Shown here: piece after piece, positions 50,427 through 59,458 of the stretch
How the letters are laid out: each line of letters starts with the position of its first letter
Position numbering within the stretch: the first letter of the stretch is position 1
Source: Actinoplanes palleronii
Lineage (GTDB): Bacteria > Actinomycetota > Actinomycetes > Mycobacteriales > Micromonosporaceae
NCBI RefSeq assembly: GCF_016862315.1
Contig: NZ_BOMS01000058.1
Span: forward strand, 1 to 64,000
Direction: 5' to 3'
Length of the DNA: 64,000 nucleotides
Notes under the pieces: model-generated
Databases searched by the model: none
What the model was told of the DNA's origin: nothing
Seen by the model: only the letters and a program-made list of their open reading frames with translations
Made by a program: the position numbers and the translations under genes

Positions 50427-52421
50427 TCACCCGGAGCGGCGCGCGGCGTCGCGTCGCTCCGGTCCCTTGTGCGTCTCGGACGGTGGCAGGCTGAACCAGA
50501 ACGTGGCGCCCTGACCCTCCTCGCCCTCGGCCCGGATCTCGCCGCCGTGCCGTTCCACCGCCCGGTGCACGGTGGTCAGCCCGATCCCGGTGCCCGGGAA
50601 GTCCCGGGCGTCGTGCAGCCGGGCGAACGGCCGGAACAGCTCGCCGGCCTTGCCCGCCGGGAATCCGGCGCCGTTGTCGCGCACGAAGAAGCCGCCGTTC
50701 TCCCGGCCCACCCGGATCACCGGCTTCTCGACCTTGCGGGTGAACTTGACCGCGTTGTTGATCAGGTTCTCCAGGATCACCCGGACCAGGCCCTCGTCGG
50801 CGTCCGCGGACAGGCCGTCCTGCACCACGAACTCGACCCGGTGCGCCGGGTCCCGGGCGGCCACCTCGGCACACACCTGGTGGATCGTCTCTGTCAGGTC
50901 GAAGGTGCCGCGGCGCAGCTCACCACGGCTGGCCTGTGCCAGGATCAGCAGTGACTCGACCAGGTCGGCCATCCGCAGCGCGGCCGCGTGGATCCGGGTC
51001 AGCCGGTGCCGGGTCTGGCCGCCGAGCGGCTCGTCGTCGGACTCCTCCAGCATGTGCTCGGCGAAACTGCTGATCACCTGCAGCGGGCCGCGCAGGTCGT
51101 GCGAGACCGAGCCGGAGAACGCCTCCAGCTCCCGGTTGCGCCACTCCAGCTCCTCGACCATCGCGGCCCGGGTCTCGGCCAGCTGGCGGGCCGCCCGTTC
51201 CCCGGCGGCGTCCAGCTCGCGGCGCATCAGCTCCTCGCGGATCCGGCGCGCCTCGTCGTGCGACTGCTTGCGGCGGATCTGGGCGCGCACGTGCACCCGC
51301 AGGCCGTCGGTGATGTCGACCTGACGCACGTAGTCGTCCGCACCGGCCGCCAGGCAGGCGACCATGGCGTCCTCGCCGCCGGCCATGATCAGGGGGAGGT
51401 CGCCGATCACCGGCACCTCCCGGATCCGCTGGCAGGCGTCCTTGGCCCGGTCCAGGTCGCTGTCGACACCCAGCACGATGCAGTCGGCGGTCTGCTCGGC
51501 GAGCAGGTCCAGGGCGTCCTCGACGCCGGTGCAGGCGATCACGTCGTACCCCTCGGCGCGCAGCGCCTCGGCCCAGTCGTCCAGGTCGTCGCGGTCCGGG
51601 CTGACGGTCAGCACCTTGCCGGGCCCGTGCAGGCTGCCGATCGCCTCGATCGGGAGCTGTTCGGCGGCCTGCCGCAGCACCGCGGCCAGCTTCGCCAGCA
51701 CCACCGCCAGGTCCTGCTGCTTGCGGACGAACGCGTCGGCGCCGGCGTCCAGCATCTGCATCTCGGTGGCGTAGTCGTCGGCGGCGGTCATCAGCAGGCA
51801 CGGGGTGTCGCGCAGGGCCGGGTCGAGCCGGATCCGGCGGATCACGGTGGCGCCGTCGATGCCCGGCATCACCCCGTCGACGATCACCGCGTTCGGGCGG
51901 CGGTCGGCGGCCATCCGCAGGCCCTCCTCGCCGCTGTTCGCGGTCAGCACCGCGTACCCCTCCGGTTCGAGCAGCTCGCGCAGCTTCTCCCGGAACGTCA
52001 CGCTGTCGTCGATGACCAGCACGATCGGTATCCCGTCGGCGGTGCGCACCGGCGCCTCGCCGAGCAGTTGCCGGGTGCGGGCGACCACGTAGCCGGCGTC
52101 GTACGGCTTGCCGACGTACTCGTCCGCCCCGATCCGCAGCCCGGCCAGCCGGTCGGTGACCTCGCTCTCCACCGAGAGCAGCATCGTCACCACCTCGGCG
52201 TGCGCCGGGGAGCCGCGCAGCTCGGTGAGCAGCTCCAGGCCGTCCGCGTCGGGCAGCAGCACGTCCAGCACCGCGGCGTCGAACTGCGCACCGGCGAACG
52301 CGTCCCGGGCCTCGGCGCCGGTGGCACACAGGATGGTGACGAAGCCGTCGTCGGAGAACGCGTCGTGCAGGTCCATCCGTACGGTCAGGCTGTCGTCGAC
52401 GATCAGCACGGTCGGTGTCAT
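50427..52421 (-). CDS. Histidine kinase with three N-terminal receiver domains
   Basis: This 664-residue cytoplasmic protein has no sensor or membrane segment. REC1 (1-125; Asp53 in VLDVLLPDADG) and REC2 (130-250; Asp in VIVDGVMPGIDG) look functional. REC3 (about 270-385) reads IVLGVDSD where the phospho-acceptor should be and lacks the acidic pair near its start, so it is a pseudo-receiver. A coiled coil leads to HisKA (VSHDLRGPLQVIS, His near 440) and HATPase (ENLINNAVKFT, RDNGAGF, GTGIGLT). Its start overlaps the cheB stop by four bases, so it is the downstream output of the chemosensory operon. It probably receives phosphate from CheA. Confidence 0.9.
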   Translation of the reverse strand: MTPTVLIVDDSLTVRMDLHDAFSDDGFVTILCATGAEARDAFAGAQFDAAVLDVLLPDADGLELLTELRGSPAHAEVVTMLLSVESEVTDRLAGLRIGADEYVGKPYDAGYVVARTRQLLGEAPVRTADGIPIVLVIDDSVTFREKLRELLEPEGYAVLTANSGEEGLRMAADRRPNAVIVDGVMPGIDGATVIRRIRLDPALRDTPCLLMTAADDYATEMQMLDAGADAFVRKQQDLAVVLAKLAAVLRQAAEQLPIEAIGSLHGPGKVLTVSPDRDDLDDWAEALRAEGYDVIACTGVEDALDLLAEQTADCIVLGVDSDLDRAKDACQRIREVPVIGDLPLIMAGGEDAMVACLAAGADDYVRQVDITDGLRVHVRAQIRRKQSHDEARRIREELMRRELDAAGERAARQLAETRAAMVEELEWRNRELEAFSGSVSHDLRGPLQVISSFAEHMLEESDDEPLGGQTRHRLTRIHAAALRMADLVESLLILAQASRGELRRGTFDLTETIHQVCAEVAARDPAHRVEFVVQDGLSADADEGLVRVILENLINNAVKFTRKVEKPVIRVGRENGGFFVRDNGAGFPAGKAGELFRPFARLHDARDFPGTGIGLTTVHRAVERHGGEIRAEGEEGQGATFWFSLPPSETHKGPERRDAARRSG

Positions 52422-53494
52422 CGGCGGTTCACCGCAGGGTGCAGCTCCGCCAGCCGAGCCGAGATCCGGGCCGGGGGCAGGATGTGCACGGCCGCGCCGA
52501 GCAGGGCGGCTTCCCGGGGCATGCCGTAGACCGTGCAGCTCATCTCGTCCTGGGCGAACGTGATCGCGCCCCGGTTGCGCATCGCCAGCAGCCCGGCCGC
52601 GCCGTCCCGGCCCATCCCGGTCAGCAGGCAGCCGGCCGCCGCCTGGCCGTACTCGGTGGCCACCGACTCGAAGAGCACGTCGACCGACGGCCGGCAGGAA
52701 TGCCGCGGCGGGCCGTCGGAGAGGTGCAGCACGTGGTCACGGACGTAGAGGTGCCGGTCCGGCGGGGCGAGCAGGACCTGGTTGGTGAGGGCGCGCACCG
52801 GTTCGCCGTCCTGGGCGTACCGGACCCGTCGGCCGGTCTGCCCGGCCAGCCAGTCGGAGAACGCCACCGCGAACTGCTCGCTGGCCGCGATGTGCTGCAC
52901 GCACAGCACCGGGGTACGGAAGTCGGCCGGCAGCCCCCGGATCAGCTCGGTGAGCGCACCCGGCCCGCCGGTCGACGCGCCGACCGCGACCAGCGACAGC
53001 GAGCCCGCCAGGGGACGGGTGGCGGCGGCCACCGCGGGGACGGGCGTCGCCACCGTGGCCGCGTCGACCCGGCCGTCCAGCCGGGCCCGCGGATGGGTGA
53101 TCACCCGGATCCGGGACACCACCCGCAGGGTACGGCGCAGCCGCGGCGACCAGTCCCCGTCCGACTCGTCGCCACGCGGCTTCTCCATCACGTCCACCGC
53201 ACCCGCGGCGAGCGCGTTGTACGTGCTGAACAGCTCCCGCCGATCGGCCGAGGAGACCACCAGGATCGGGGTGGGGTGCTCGGCCATGATGTGCTCGGTC
53301 GCCTGCAGCCCGCTGATCCCGGGCAGCATCATGTCCATCGTGATCACATCGGGGCGCAGCCGGCCGGTCATCTCGACGGCCTGCTCACCGGTCGACGCCT
53401 CGCCGACCACCTGGATCTCCGGGTCCTCGGCCAGGGCTTCGCGCAGGTGATGGCGCATGGTCAGGGAATCCTCGACGACCAGCACCCGGATCAC
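52418..53494 (-). CDS. cheB: Chemosensory methylesterase CheB
   Basis: This 358-residue protein has a receiver domain (1-120, Asp54 in ITMDMMLPGISG) and a methylesterase/deamidase domain (about 165-350) with Ser in GASTGGPGAL, His in CVQHIAASEQF and Asp in GMGRDGAAGL, the complete catalytic triad. It removes methyl groups from receptor glutamates; CheA phosphorylation would activate it. It overlaps the cheA stop (ATGA) upstream and the kinase gene downstream. Confidence 0.94.
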   Translation of the reverse strand: MIRVLVVEDSLTMRHHLREALAEDPEIQVVGEASTGEQAVEMTGRLRPDVITMDMMLPGISGLQATEHIMAEHPTPILVVSSADRRELFSTYNALAAGAVDVMEKPRGDESDGDWSPRLRRTLRVVSRIRVITHPRARLDGRVDAATVATPVPAVAAATRPLAGSLSLVAVGASTGGPGALTELIRGLPADFRTPVLCVQHIAASEQFAVAFSDWLAGQTGRRVRYAQDGEPVRALTNQVLLAPPDRHLYVRDHVLHLSDGPPRHSCRPSVDVLFESVATEYGQAAAGCLLTGMGRDGAAGLLAMRNRGAITFAQDEMSCTVYGMPREAALLGAAVHILPPARISARLAELHPAVNRR

Positions 53495-55569
53495 GCGCGC
53501 ACCACCAGGCGGCGGATGTGTGCGAGCAGCTCCTCCTGGTCGAACTCGCCCTTGACCACGTAGGCGCTGGCACCGGCCCGCATGCCGCGGTCCCGGTCCT
53601 CGGCGCTGGCCCGGGAACTGACCAGGATGGCCGGCACCCCGGCCAGCTCCGGATCGGCGCGGGTGCGTTCGACGAAGGTGAACCCGTCGATGCCGGGCAT
53701 GTCGATGTCGGTGAGGAACAGGCCGTACTGCCGGGAGCGGGCCTGGTCCAGGCCCTCCTCGCCGGAGGCGGCCAGGTCGACCTGGTACCCGGCCGACTCG
53801 AGGATGCTGCGTTCCAGCATCCGGGTGGTCAGCGAGTCGTCGACCACCAGGATCGGCAGCGGGGGAGCGGAGGTCACGGTCGTCGTGCGGTGCCCGCCGC
53901 CGTCGCCGCGCAGCATCTCGCCGACCAGCCCCAGCGGGTCGAGGACCAGCCGGGGGTTACCGTCGGCGTCGACCGAGACGCTGCCGACCACCGCGGTGGA
54001 CGGGGCCAGGTCCGGCAGCGGGCGGGCGACCAGCGCGTGGGTGCCGCAGAGCCGGTCCACGCCGATCGCCACGGTGCCCTCGCCGGCGTGCACCATGACG
54101 GCCACGCCCGGCCCGGCCGCGTCCGGCACCGCCCGCCCGGTGTAGAGCGTCTCGACCAGCGGCCGGAACGGCGCCGCGGCGCCCTGGTAGACCAGTTTGC
54201 CGGTGGCCGCGGCGGTGGCCGCCTCCATCGCCGACAGCCGTACGCAGGCGCGGACCGCGTCCAGCGGCAGCGACGCCATCGAGCCGCCGGCCTCGACCAG
54301 CAGCCCGGCCATGCTCAGCAGCGCGAGCGGTACGACCAGCTCGACGGTGGCGCCGGCACCGGGCTTGCTGCGGATCTTCACATCGCCGTGCAGCTGCGCC
54401 GCGGTGTCGCGCAGCACGTCCATCCCGATCGCCCGGCCGGACACCTCGGTCACCGCCGCGGAGGTGCTGATCCCGCCGTGCATCACCAGCTCGAGCACCT
54501 CGCTCTCGCCGGCGCCGCCGCCGACCGCGAGCAGGCCCCGCGCCTGCGCCTTCTGCCGCAACGCGGTCACGTCGAACCCGCGCCCGTCGTCGACGCAGCG
54601 GAACGCCGCGAACCGGCCCCGCCGCTCCACCTCGAAGGTCACCGTCCCGTCGGCGGGTTTGCCGGCCGCCACCCGCTCGTCCGGCGGTTCCAGGCCGTGC
54701 ACCACGGCGTTGCGCACCACGTGCAGGAACGCCGCGTTGATCGGGCCGAGCAGGTGCGAGCCCATCTTCACCTCGGCGCCGTGCGCGACGAACCGCACCC
54801 GCTTGTCCTCGTCGTCGGCCGCGTCCCGGACCGCCCGGCGCAGCGCGGTGAAGATGCTGCCGGCCGGCACCAGCCGCAGCGCCTCGGCCTTGGCCCGGAC
54901 GTCGTCGAGTTCCCGTTCCACCTGGTCGACCGCGTCGATCAGCCGGCGCCCGGCGCTGCCCAGCTCGGCGGCCAGCCGCTGCGCCGAGGTCCGGGTCAGG
55001 CTGGTCGAGGCCCGGCCGCCGCGCAGCTGATCGAGCAGCGTCTCGGCGGTCCGGTGCAGTTTGTCCAGGGTGTGGCAGCCGGCCCGCAGTGGCGCCATCC
55101 GCGAGTTGGTCTCCCCGATCGCGTCCAGCAGCTCGTCCAGGTCCTCGGTGGAGGCCCGGGACGCGACGAACTCCTCCTCGGCGACGTCGGCGGTGCCCTC
55201 CGCCACCTCCGGCAGTGTCGCCGTGGTGGCCGGTGGATCCACCGGGGCGGCGGGGTGGGAGAGCGCCGCCACCCGCGCGCTGATCTCGTCGTTGAGCCGC
55301 AGCAGCTCGCGCATGTCGGCCACCGCCAGCCCGGCCGGGTCGTCCCGGTACGGGACCAGGATCTCCTCGAACTCGTGCGTCCGGTCGGCGATCTCCTTCT
55401 GTTTCACCACCCGGGCGGCGCCCTTGAGGGTGTGCGCCACCCGCAGCAGTTTGGCCACCGGTTCCGGACCGGGCCGCTGGTCCAGGTCGAGCACGCCGGA
55501 GCTGATCTGCTCGACCAGTTCCTGCGCCTCGATCCGGAAATAGCGCAGCGGATCCCGGTTCTCCGGCAT
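53491..55569 (-). CDS. cheA: Chemosensory histidine kinase CheA with fused receiver
   Basis: This 692-residue protein has an HPt domain (1-110, phosphorylated His46 in VAHTLKGAARVV), a long linker without a clear CheY-binding P2 domain, then the dimerisation and ATP-binding domains (about 180-440; HVVRNAVVHGLEP, VDDGRGFD). A CheW-like domain (about 440-560) and a C-terminal receiver (about 570-692, Asp in FLTDIDMPGIDG) complete it. The fused receiver is typical of CheA-REC proteins such as WspE and FrzE and can act as phosphate sink or output. The start lies one base after the mcp stop; the end overlaps cheB by four bases. Confidence 0.94.
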   Translation of the reverse strand: MPENRDPLRYFRIEAQELVEQISSGVLDLDQRPGPEPVAKLLRVAHTLKGAARVVKQKEIADRTHEFEEILVPYRDDPAGLAVADMRELLRLNDEISARVAALSHPAAPVDPPATTATLPEVAEGTADVAEEEFVASRASTEDLDELLDAIGETNSRMAPLRAGCHTLDKLHRTAETLLDQLRGGRASTSLTRTSAQRLAAELGSAGRRLIDAVDQVERELDDVRAKAEALRLVPAGSIFTALRRAVRDAADDEDKRVRFVAHGAEVKMGSHLLGPINAAFLHVVRNAVVHGLEPPDERVAAGKPADGTVTFEVERRGRFAAFRCVDDGRGFDVTALRQKAQARGLLAVGGGAGESEVLELVMHGGISTSAAVTEVSGRAIGMDVLRDTAAQLHGDVKIRSKPGAGATVELVVPLALLSMAGLLVEAGGSMASLPLDAVRACVRLSAMEAATAAATGKLVYQGAAAPFRPLVETLYTGRAVPDAAGPGVAVMVHAGEGTVAIGVDRLCGTHALVARPLPDLAPSTAVVGSVSVDADGNPRLVLDPLGLVGEMLRGDGGGHRTTTVTSAPPLPILVVDDSLTTRMLERSILESAGYQVDLAASGEEGLDQARSRQYGLFLTDIDMPGIDGFTFVERTRADPELAGVPAILVSSRASAEDRDRGMRAGASAYVVKGEFDQEELLAHIRRLVVRA

Positions 55570-55570
55570 C

Positions 55571-57034
55571 TCAGTGGCCCCGGTTCCCGACCAGTTCCAG
55601 CAGGTCGCCGGAGAGCGTGCTCAGGTGCGCGGCGGTCTGCTTGGTCTGCACCGCGCTGGACTCGGTCTCCCGTGACACCCGGGCGGTGTCCGACGCGGCC
55701 ACGTTCACCTGCTCGACGGCGGTGGTCTGCTGCTTGGTGGAGAGCTCGATCTCCCGGGTGGCGTCGTTGGTGGTGGACACGAGCTGGGCGATGTCCCGGA
55801 ACGCGTTCGTGGCGTCGTCGAACTGCCGGGAGCCGGCGTCGACCGCCTTGGCGCCGATCTCGGTGGCCATCACCGTGGTGTTCACCGCGCCGCGGACGTC
55901 CTCGATCATCGTCCGGATCTCCTTGGCCGAGGCCGCGGTCCGGTCGGCGAGCTTGCGGATCTCCTCGGCCACCACGGCGAACCGGCGGCCCCACTCGCCG
56001 GCCCCGCTCGCCTCGATGGTGGCGTTGATGGCCAGGATGTTGGTCTGCTCGGCCAGCTCCGAGACCAGGTCGACGACGCCGCCGATCTGCTGCGACTTCT
56101 CGCCGAGCGCCAGCATGTGCTGGACGATCTGGTCGACCTGGGTACGGATCGCGGTGATCGAGGCGCGGGTCTGCGCGATGGTCTGGTCGCCGGTGCGGGC
56201 CGCGGTCTCGGTGTCCTCGGCGATCTTGGAGACCCGCTGGGCGCTGTCGGCGATCTGCCGGGACGTGATCAGCAGTTCGTTGATCGTGGTGGTGATCTCG
56301 TTCATCGCGCTGGCCTGGTCCCGGCCGCCGTTGGCCTGTTGCGCGGCCGCCGCCTCCAGCTGCGCCGAGGAGCTCTGGATGTGCCCGACCGCGGCACCCA
56401 CCTCGCGGCGCAGATCCCGGCTCAGCCGCCAGGCCACCACGATCGAGCAGGCTGTGGTGATCGCCCCCAGCGTCAGGATCACCACGATCGCGATGGTGGC
56501 CTGCCGTGACGAGCGGGTGCGGTCGTCGGCGACGTCCGCCCGGACCCGGGTGATCATCTCGCCCAGGGCGGCCAGCACCTCCTTGCGCAGCGGCACCGCG
56601 GTGTTGGTGTTGAGCGTGGAGGCGACCAGCGGGCTGTCCGACTTGGCCCGCAGGGCGATCACGACGTCGATCGCCGCGGCGTGCTTCTCCTCGGCGTCGG
56701 AGATCCGGTTGAGCAGCGCCGTGACCGTCGGGTCGGCACTGCTCGCCAGCGCGGCGAGCTGACTCCGGAAGTCGATGCGGTCCTGCGCCGCGGCGTTCAG
56801 GAACTCGTCGGTCTTGTAGAGCAGGTAGGCCCGGTAGTCGCCGAGCCGTTTCTCCATCAGCCGGCCGAGGTTCTCCGCGCCGGCCAGCTCGTTGGTGGCC
56901 GCGTTGATCACCTTGTCCTTGGCCTGTGTCACGAAGAGCAGGCAGCCCGCGGCCAGCATGACCGAGAAGAGGGTCAGCACGCCGGTGATCCCGACTCCGA
57001 CGGCCAGCTTGCGGCCGAATGTGCGTCCGGACAT
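55571..57034 (-). CDS. mcp: Methyl-accepting chemoreceptor of the chemosensory operon
   Basis: This 487-residue receptor has membrane segments at about 10-36 and 178-205 around a 140-residue, probably four-helix, external domain. No clear HAMP domain follows; instead a Gln/Ala-rich coiled region leads to the signalling hairpin. Its tip reads INATIEASGAGEWGRRFAVVAEEIRKLADR, differing from the usual EAARAGExGxGF. The ATG at 57034 shares a base with the cheW stop (TGATG); a GTG one codon earlier is less likely. WspA-like receptors occupy the same role in surface-sensing operons. Confidence 0.92.
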   Translation of the reverse strand: MSGRTFGRKLAVGVGITGVLTLFSVMLAAGCLLFVTQAKDKVINAATNELAGAENLGRLMEKRLGDYRAYLLYKTDEFLNAAAQDRIDFRSQLAALASSADPTVTALLNRISDAEEKHAAAIDVVIALRAKSDSPLVASTLNTNTAVPLRKEVLAALGEMITRVRADVADDRTRSSRQATIAIVVILTLGAITTACSIVVAWRLSRDLRREVGAAVGHIQSSSAQLEAAAAQQANGGRDQASAMNEITTTINELLITSRQIADSAQRVSKIAEDTETAARTGDQTIAQTRASITAIRTQVDQIVQHMLALGEKSQQIGGVVDLVSELAEQTNILAINATIEASGAGEWGRRFAVVAEEIRKLADRTAASAKEIRTMIEDVRGAVNTTVMATEIGAKAVDAGSRQFDDATNAFRDIAQLVSTTNDATREIELSTKQQTTAVEQVNVAASDTARVSRETESSAVQTKQTAAHLSTLSGDLLELVGNRGH

Positions 57035-57570
57035 CACGAAGAAGCCTCCGAGTGCTCATGCCCGGCCATCCGATGGACCAGGTCGCGGGTGGCCGCCATG
57101 TCGATGATCGGCCGGTTGCCGTCCGGCAGCTGGACCATGCCGCGCAGGCAGCCCCGGGCGGCCGCGGCTGCCCCGGAGCCGTCGACGACGGCGGTGGCCG
57201 GCACCCGGACGTGGTGATCGAGCTGCTGGAAGGCGAGTGCGAGGGGCGGGCCGCCGGCGGCCAGTACCAGCCAGCGCGGCTCCTCCGGGATCGGGTGGCC
57301 GAGCAGGGCGGCCAGGTCGTAGACCGGGATCACCACGCCGGCGAAACCGGCCAGCCCGCGCAGCGCCGGCACCGAGCTGGGCAGCGGCACGACCGGGCGG
57401 TCCGGGTGCAGACCGGAGGTCTGCGAGAGGCGCAACGCGTACGGCCGCCCGCCCACCCCCACCGCCAGCAGCTCCACCGCCTCGTCGTCGATGGTGCGGG
57501 CCGGCACCGCGAACGAATGGTCGAAGTCGGCGCGCAGCCGCTCCACCCGGCCGTGGATCTGCTGGGTCAC
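57034..57570 (-). CDS. cheW: CheW coupling protein (second in operon)
   Basis: This 178-residue adaptor has the CheW SH3-like double barrel: LLAVGVGGRPYALRLSQTSGL, LRGLAGFAGVVIPVYDLAALLG and WLVLAAGGPPLALAFQQLDHHVRV. The N-terminal 30 residues are an extension. GTG 57570 overlaps the cheR stop (GTGA). It links receptor and CheA at the membrane. Confidence 0.88.
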   Translation of the reverse strand: MTQQIHGRVERLRADFDHSFAVPARTIDDEAVELLAVGVGGRPYALRLSQTSGLHPDRPVVPLPSSVPALRGLAGFAGVVIPVYDLAALLGHPIPEEPRWLVLAAGGPPLALAFQQLDHHVRVPATAVVDGSGAAAAARGCLRGMVQLPDGNRPIIDMAATRDLVHRMAGHEHSEASS

Positions 57571-58964
57571 CGCCGGTTCCCTCCTCGGGTGGTGGCCGCG
57601 TCCAGCTCGGTACGGCACAGCGAGCTCAGCGTCAGCCGTCCGAACCCGCCGCCGAACAGAGTGATCCGCTCCTCGGTCTCCCGGGGCAGCAGCTCCAGTG
57701 CGGCGGACAGGTCGACGCTCGCGGTCGGCCCGTCGTTGCGCCGCCGGGCCAGCAGCCCGAGCCGCAGCCGGGGCATGGCGAAGCCCGGGTCGAGGAACGC
57801 CGCGAGCCGGTACTGCCCGGCCGCCTGATCCGGCTCGTCCACCTCGTGGCAGAAGCCGAGCAGCTGGTGCGCGTCCGGATGGGTGCCGCCCGAGTCGATC
57901 AGGTGCCGCGCGGCGTCCCGGGCCTCGGCGAGCCGCCCGCGCTGTGCCAGCAGCACCCCGTGCAGCAGCAGCTCGCGCGGCCGCCGCCGGGGCAGCACCG
58001 TGGTGATCACGTCGAACGCCTCGACGAACCGCTCGTCCCGGAGCAGCTCCAGGGCCTTGGCGTACGCGTCGATCTCGACCGGCGCGGCGGTGGGCCGGGC
58101 TTCCACGTGAGCTCGGGGGCGGGTGGGTTCGGCGGCCCGGGGCGAGTCACGCAGGTAGAACGCCGTGTCGCCGAAGTGCTCCACGGTGAAGCCGCGCGGA
58201 TCGCTGCCGAGCGAGTCGGTGTGCCCGAGGAAGAGCGCGCCGCCGGGCGCGAGCGAGTCGGTGATCCGCCCGATCAGCCCGGTCACGGTGGCCGTGGTCA
58301 GGTACATCAGCAGGTTGCGGCAGAAGATCACGTCGTACCGGCCGGTCTGCCAGATCCGGGGCTCGGCCGGTTCGGCGACGTTGTGCTCGACGAACTGCAC
58401 CGACCGGACGACCTCGGGGTCGACCGCGAACCCGCCCTCGGTCTGCTGGAACCACCGGCCCCGGACGTCGCGCGGGGTCTCCCGCAGCGCCCACTCCGAG
58501 TACACCGCCCGCCCGGCCCGCCGCAGCATCTCCGGGTTCGCGTCGGCGCCGACCACCGACACGATCCAGTCCCGGCCGGGCCGCGCGCCGAGTGCCGAGA
58601 TCGCCAGCGAGTACGGTTCCTCGCCGGACGAGCACCCCACCGACAGCAGGCGCAGCACCCGCTGCCCGGCCCGGGCCCGGAGCCGTTCCGGCAGCACCCG
58701 TTCGGCGAGCGCGCGGAACTGGTCGCCGTGCCGGAAGAAGTAGGTCTCGGTGATGCTGAGCCGCTCGGCGAGCAGCGCGGTCTCCTCCGGCCAGAGCTGC
58801 GCGACCAGCCGATCCAGATAGGCAGTCTCGGACAGGCGGTGGGCGGCGGCCCGTGCGGCCAGGACCGGCAGGATCGGCACCGCCTCGGTGTCGGCGGTGG
58901 TCCAGCCGAGCCGTCGCTCGAGGATGCCCCGGAAGCGGATCAGGGGCGCGTCGGTGTTCGTCAC
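57567..58964 (-). CDS. cheR: Chemoreceptor methyltransferase CheR with TPR-like C-terminal extension
   Basis: This 465-residue protein has an N-terminal CheR helical domain, then the methyltransferase with ITETYFFRHGDQF, the SAM motif VGCSSGEEPYSLAI near residue 112 and DVIFCRNLLMYL near 215, ending near 275. The remaining 190 residues contain TPR-like helix pairs (AYAKALELLRDERFVEAFDVI, ELLLHGVLLAQRGRLAEARDAARHLI, AGQYRLAAFLDPGFAMPRLRLGLLARR). CheR-TPR proteins such as WspC belong to alternative chemosensory pathways. Both ends overlap neighbours by GTGA. Confidence 0.93.
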   Translation of the reverse strand: MTNTDAPLIRFRGILERRLGWTTADTEAVPILPVLAARAAAHRLSETAYLDRLVAQLWPEETALLAERLSITETYFFRHGDQFRALAERVLPERLRARAGQRVLRLLSVGCSSGEEPYSLAISALGARPGRDWIVSVVGADANPEMLRRAGRAVYSEWALRETPRDVRGRWFQQTEGGFAVDPEVVRSVQFVEHNVAEPAEPRIWQTGRYDVIFCRNLLMYLTTATVTGLIGRITDSLAPGGALFLGHTDSLGSDPRGFTVEHFGDTAFYLRDSPRAAEPTRPRAHVEARPTAAPVEIDAYAKALELLRDERFVEAFDVITTVLPRRRPRELLLHGVLLAQRGRLAEARDAARHLIDSGGTHPDAHQLLGFCHEVDEPDQAAGQYRLAAFLDPGFAMPRLRLGLLARRRNDGPTASVDLSAALELLPRETEERITLFGGGFGRLTLSSLCRTELDAATTRGGNRR

Positions 58965-59458
58965 GCCGGGACTCCGGTGGTGTGCTCGCGGGCGGCGGCT
59001 TCCCAGACCTCGTCCGGGACGGTGCGGATGCTGCGCAGCACGAGCAGCGGCTCGGTGCCGAGGGTGCCGACCGCCGCGACCAGGGAGCGGGACGCGCCGG
59101 TGAACAGGGTGCTCGGTCCCTCCGGCGGGCTGGCCCGGACGGTCCGCACGCCGAGCACCGGCCCGGTCGCGCAGGCCACCGGCCCGCGTCCGGCGCGGAC
59201 CGCCACGTACCGATCGATTTCGGACGTCACGCCGGTCAGCAGCCGGGTCACGTCGATCACCGGGGACGGCTCGCCGCGCAGGATCGTCAGACCTCTGACG
59301 TACGGCGGGGTGCCGGCCAGCGGCCGGGTCGGCAGTGGCCGCATCGTCTCGATCACCTCGTCGAGCGGCAACGCGCAGAAAAACGGGCCGGCCTGGAAGA
59401 CCAGGGCGACCAATCCGGCGTCCAGCGCCGGAGCCAGCGTCTCACCTAGCTGCCCCAC
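58961..59458 (-). CDS. cheW: CheW coupling protein (first in operon)
   Basis: This 165-residue CheW has ALVFQAGPFFCALPLDEVIETMRPL, PYVRGLTILRGEPSPVIDVTRLLTG and a third strand set LLVLRSIRTVPDEVW. It is clearly diverged from the second CheW, as expected for the WspB/WspD-like division of labour. The operon's promoter should lie upstream, in or before the repeat tract at 59558-59640. Confidence 0.87.
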   Translation of the reverse strand: MGQLGETLAPALDAGLVALVFQAGPFFCALPLDEVIETMRPLPTRPLAGTPPYVRGLTILRGEPSPVIDVTRLLTGVTSEIDRYVAVRAGRGPVACATGPVLGVRTVRASPPEGPSTLFTGASRSLVAAVGTLGTEPLLVLRSIRTVPDEVWEAAAREHTTGVPA

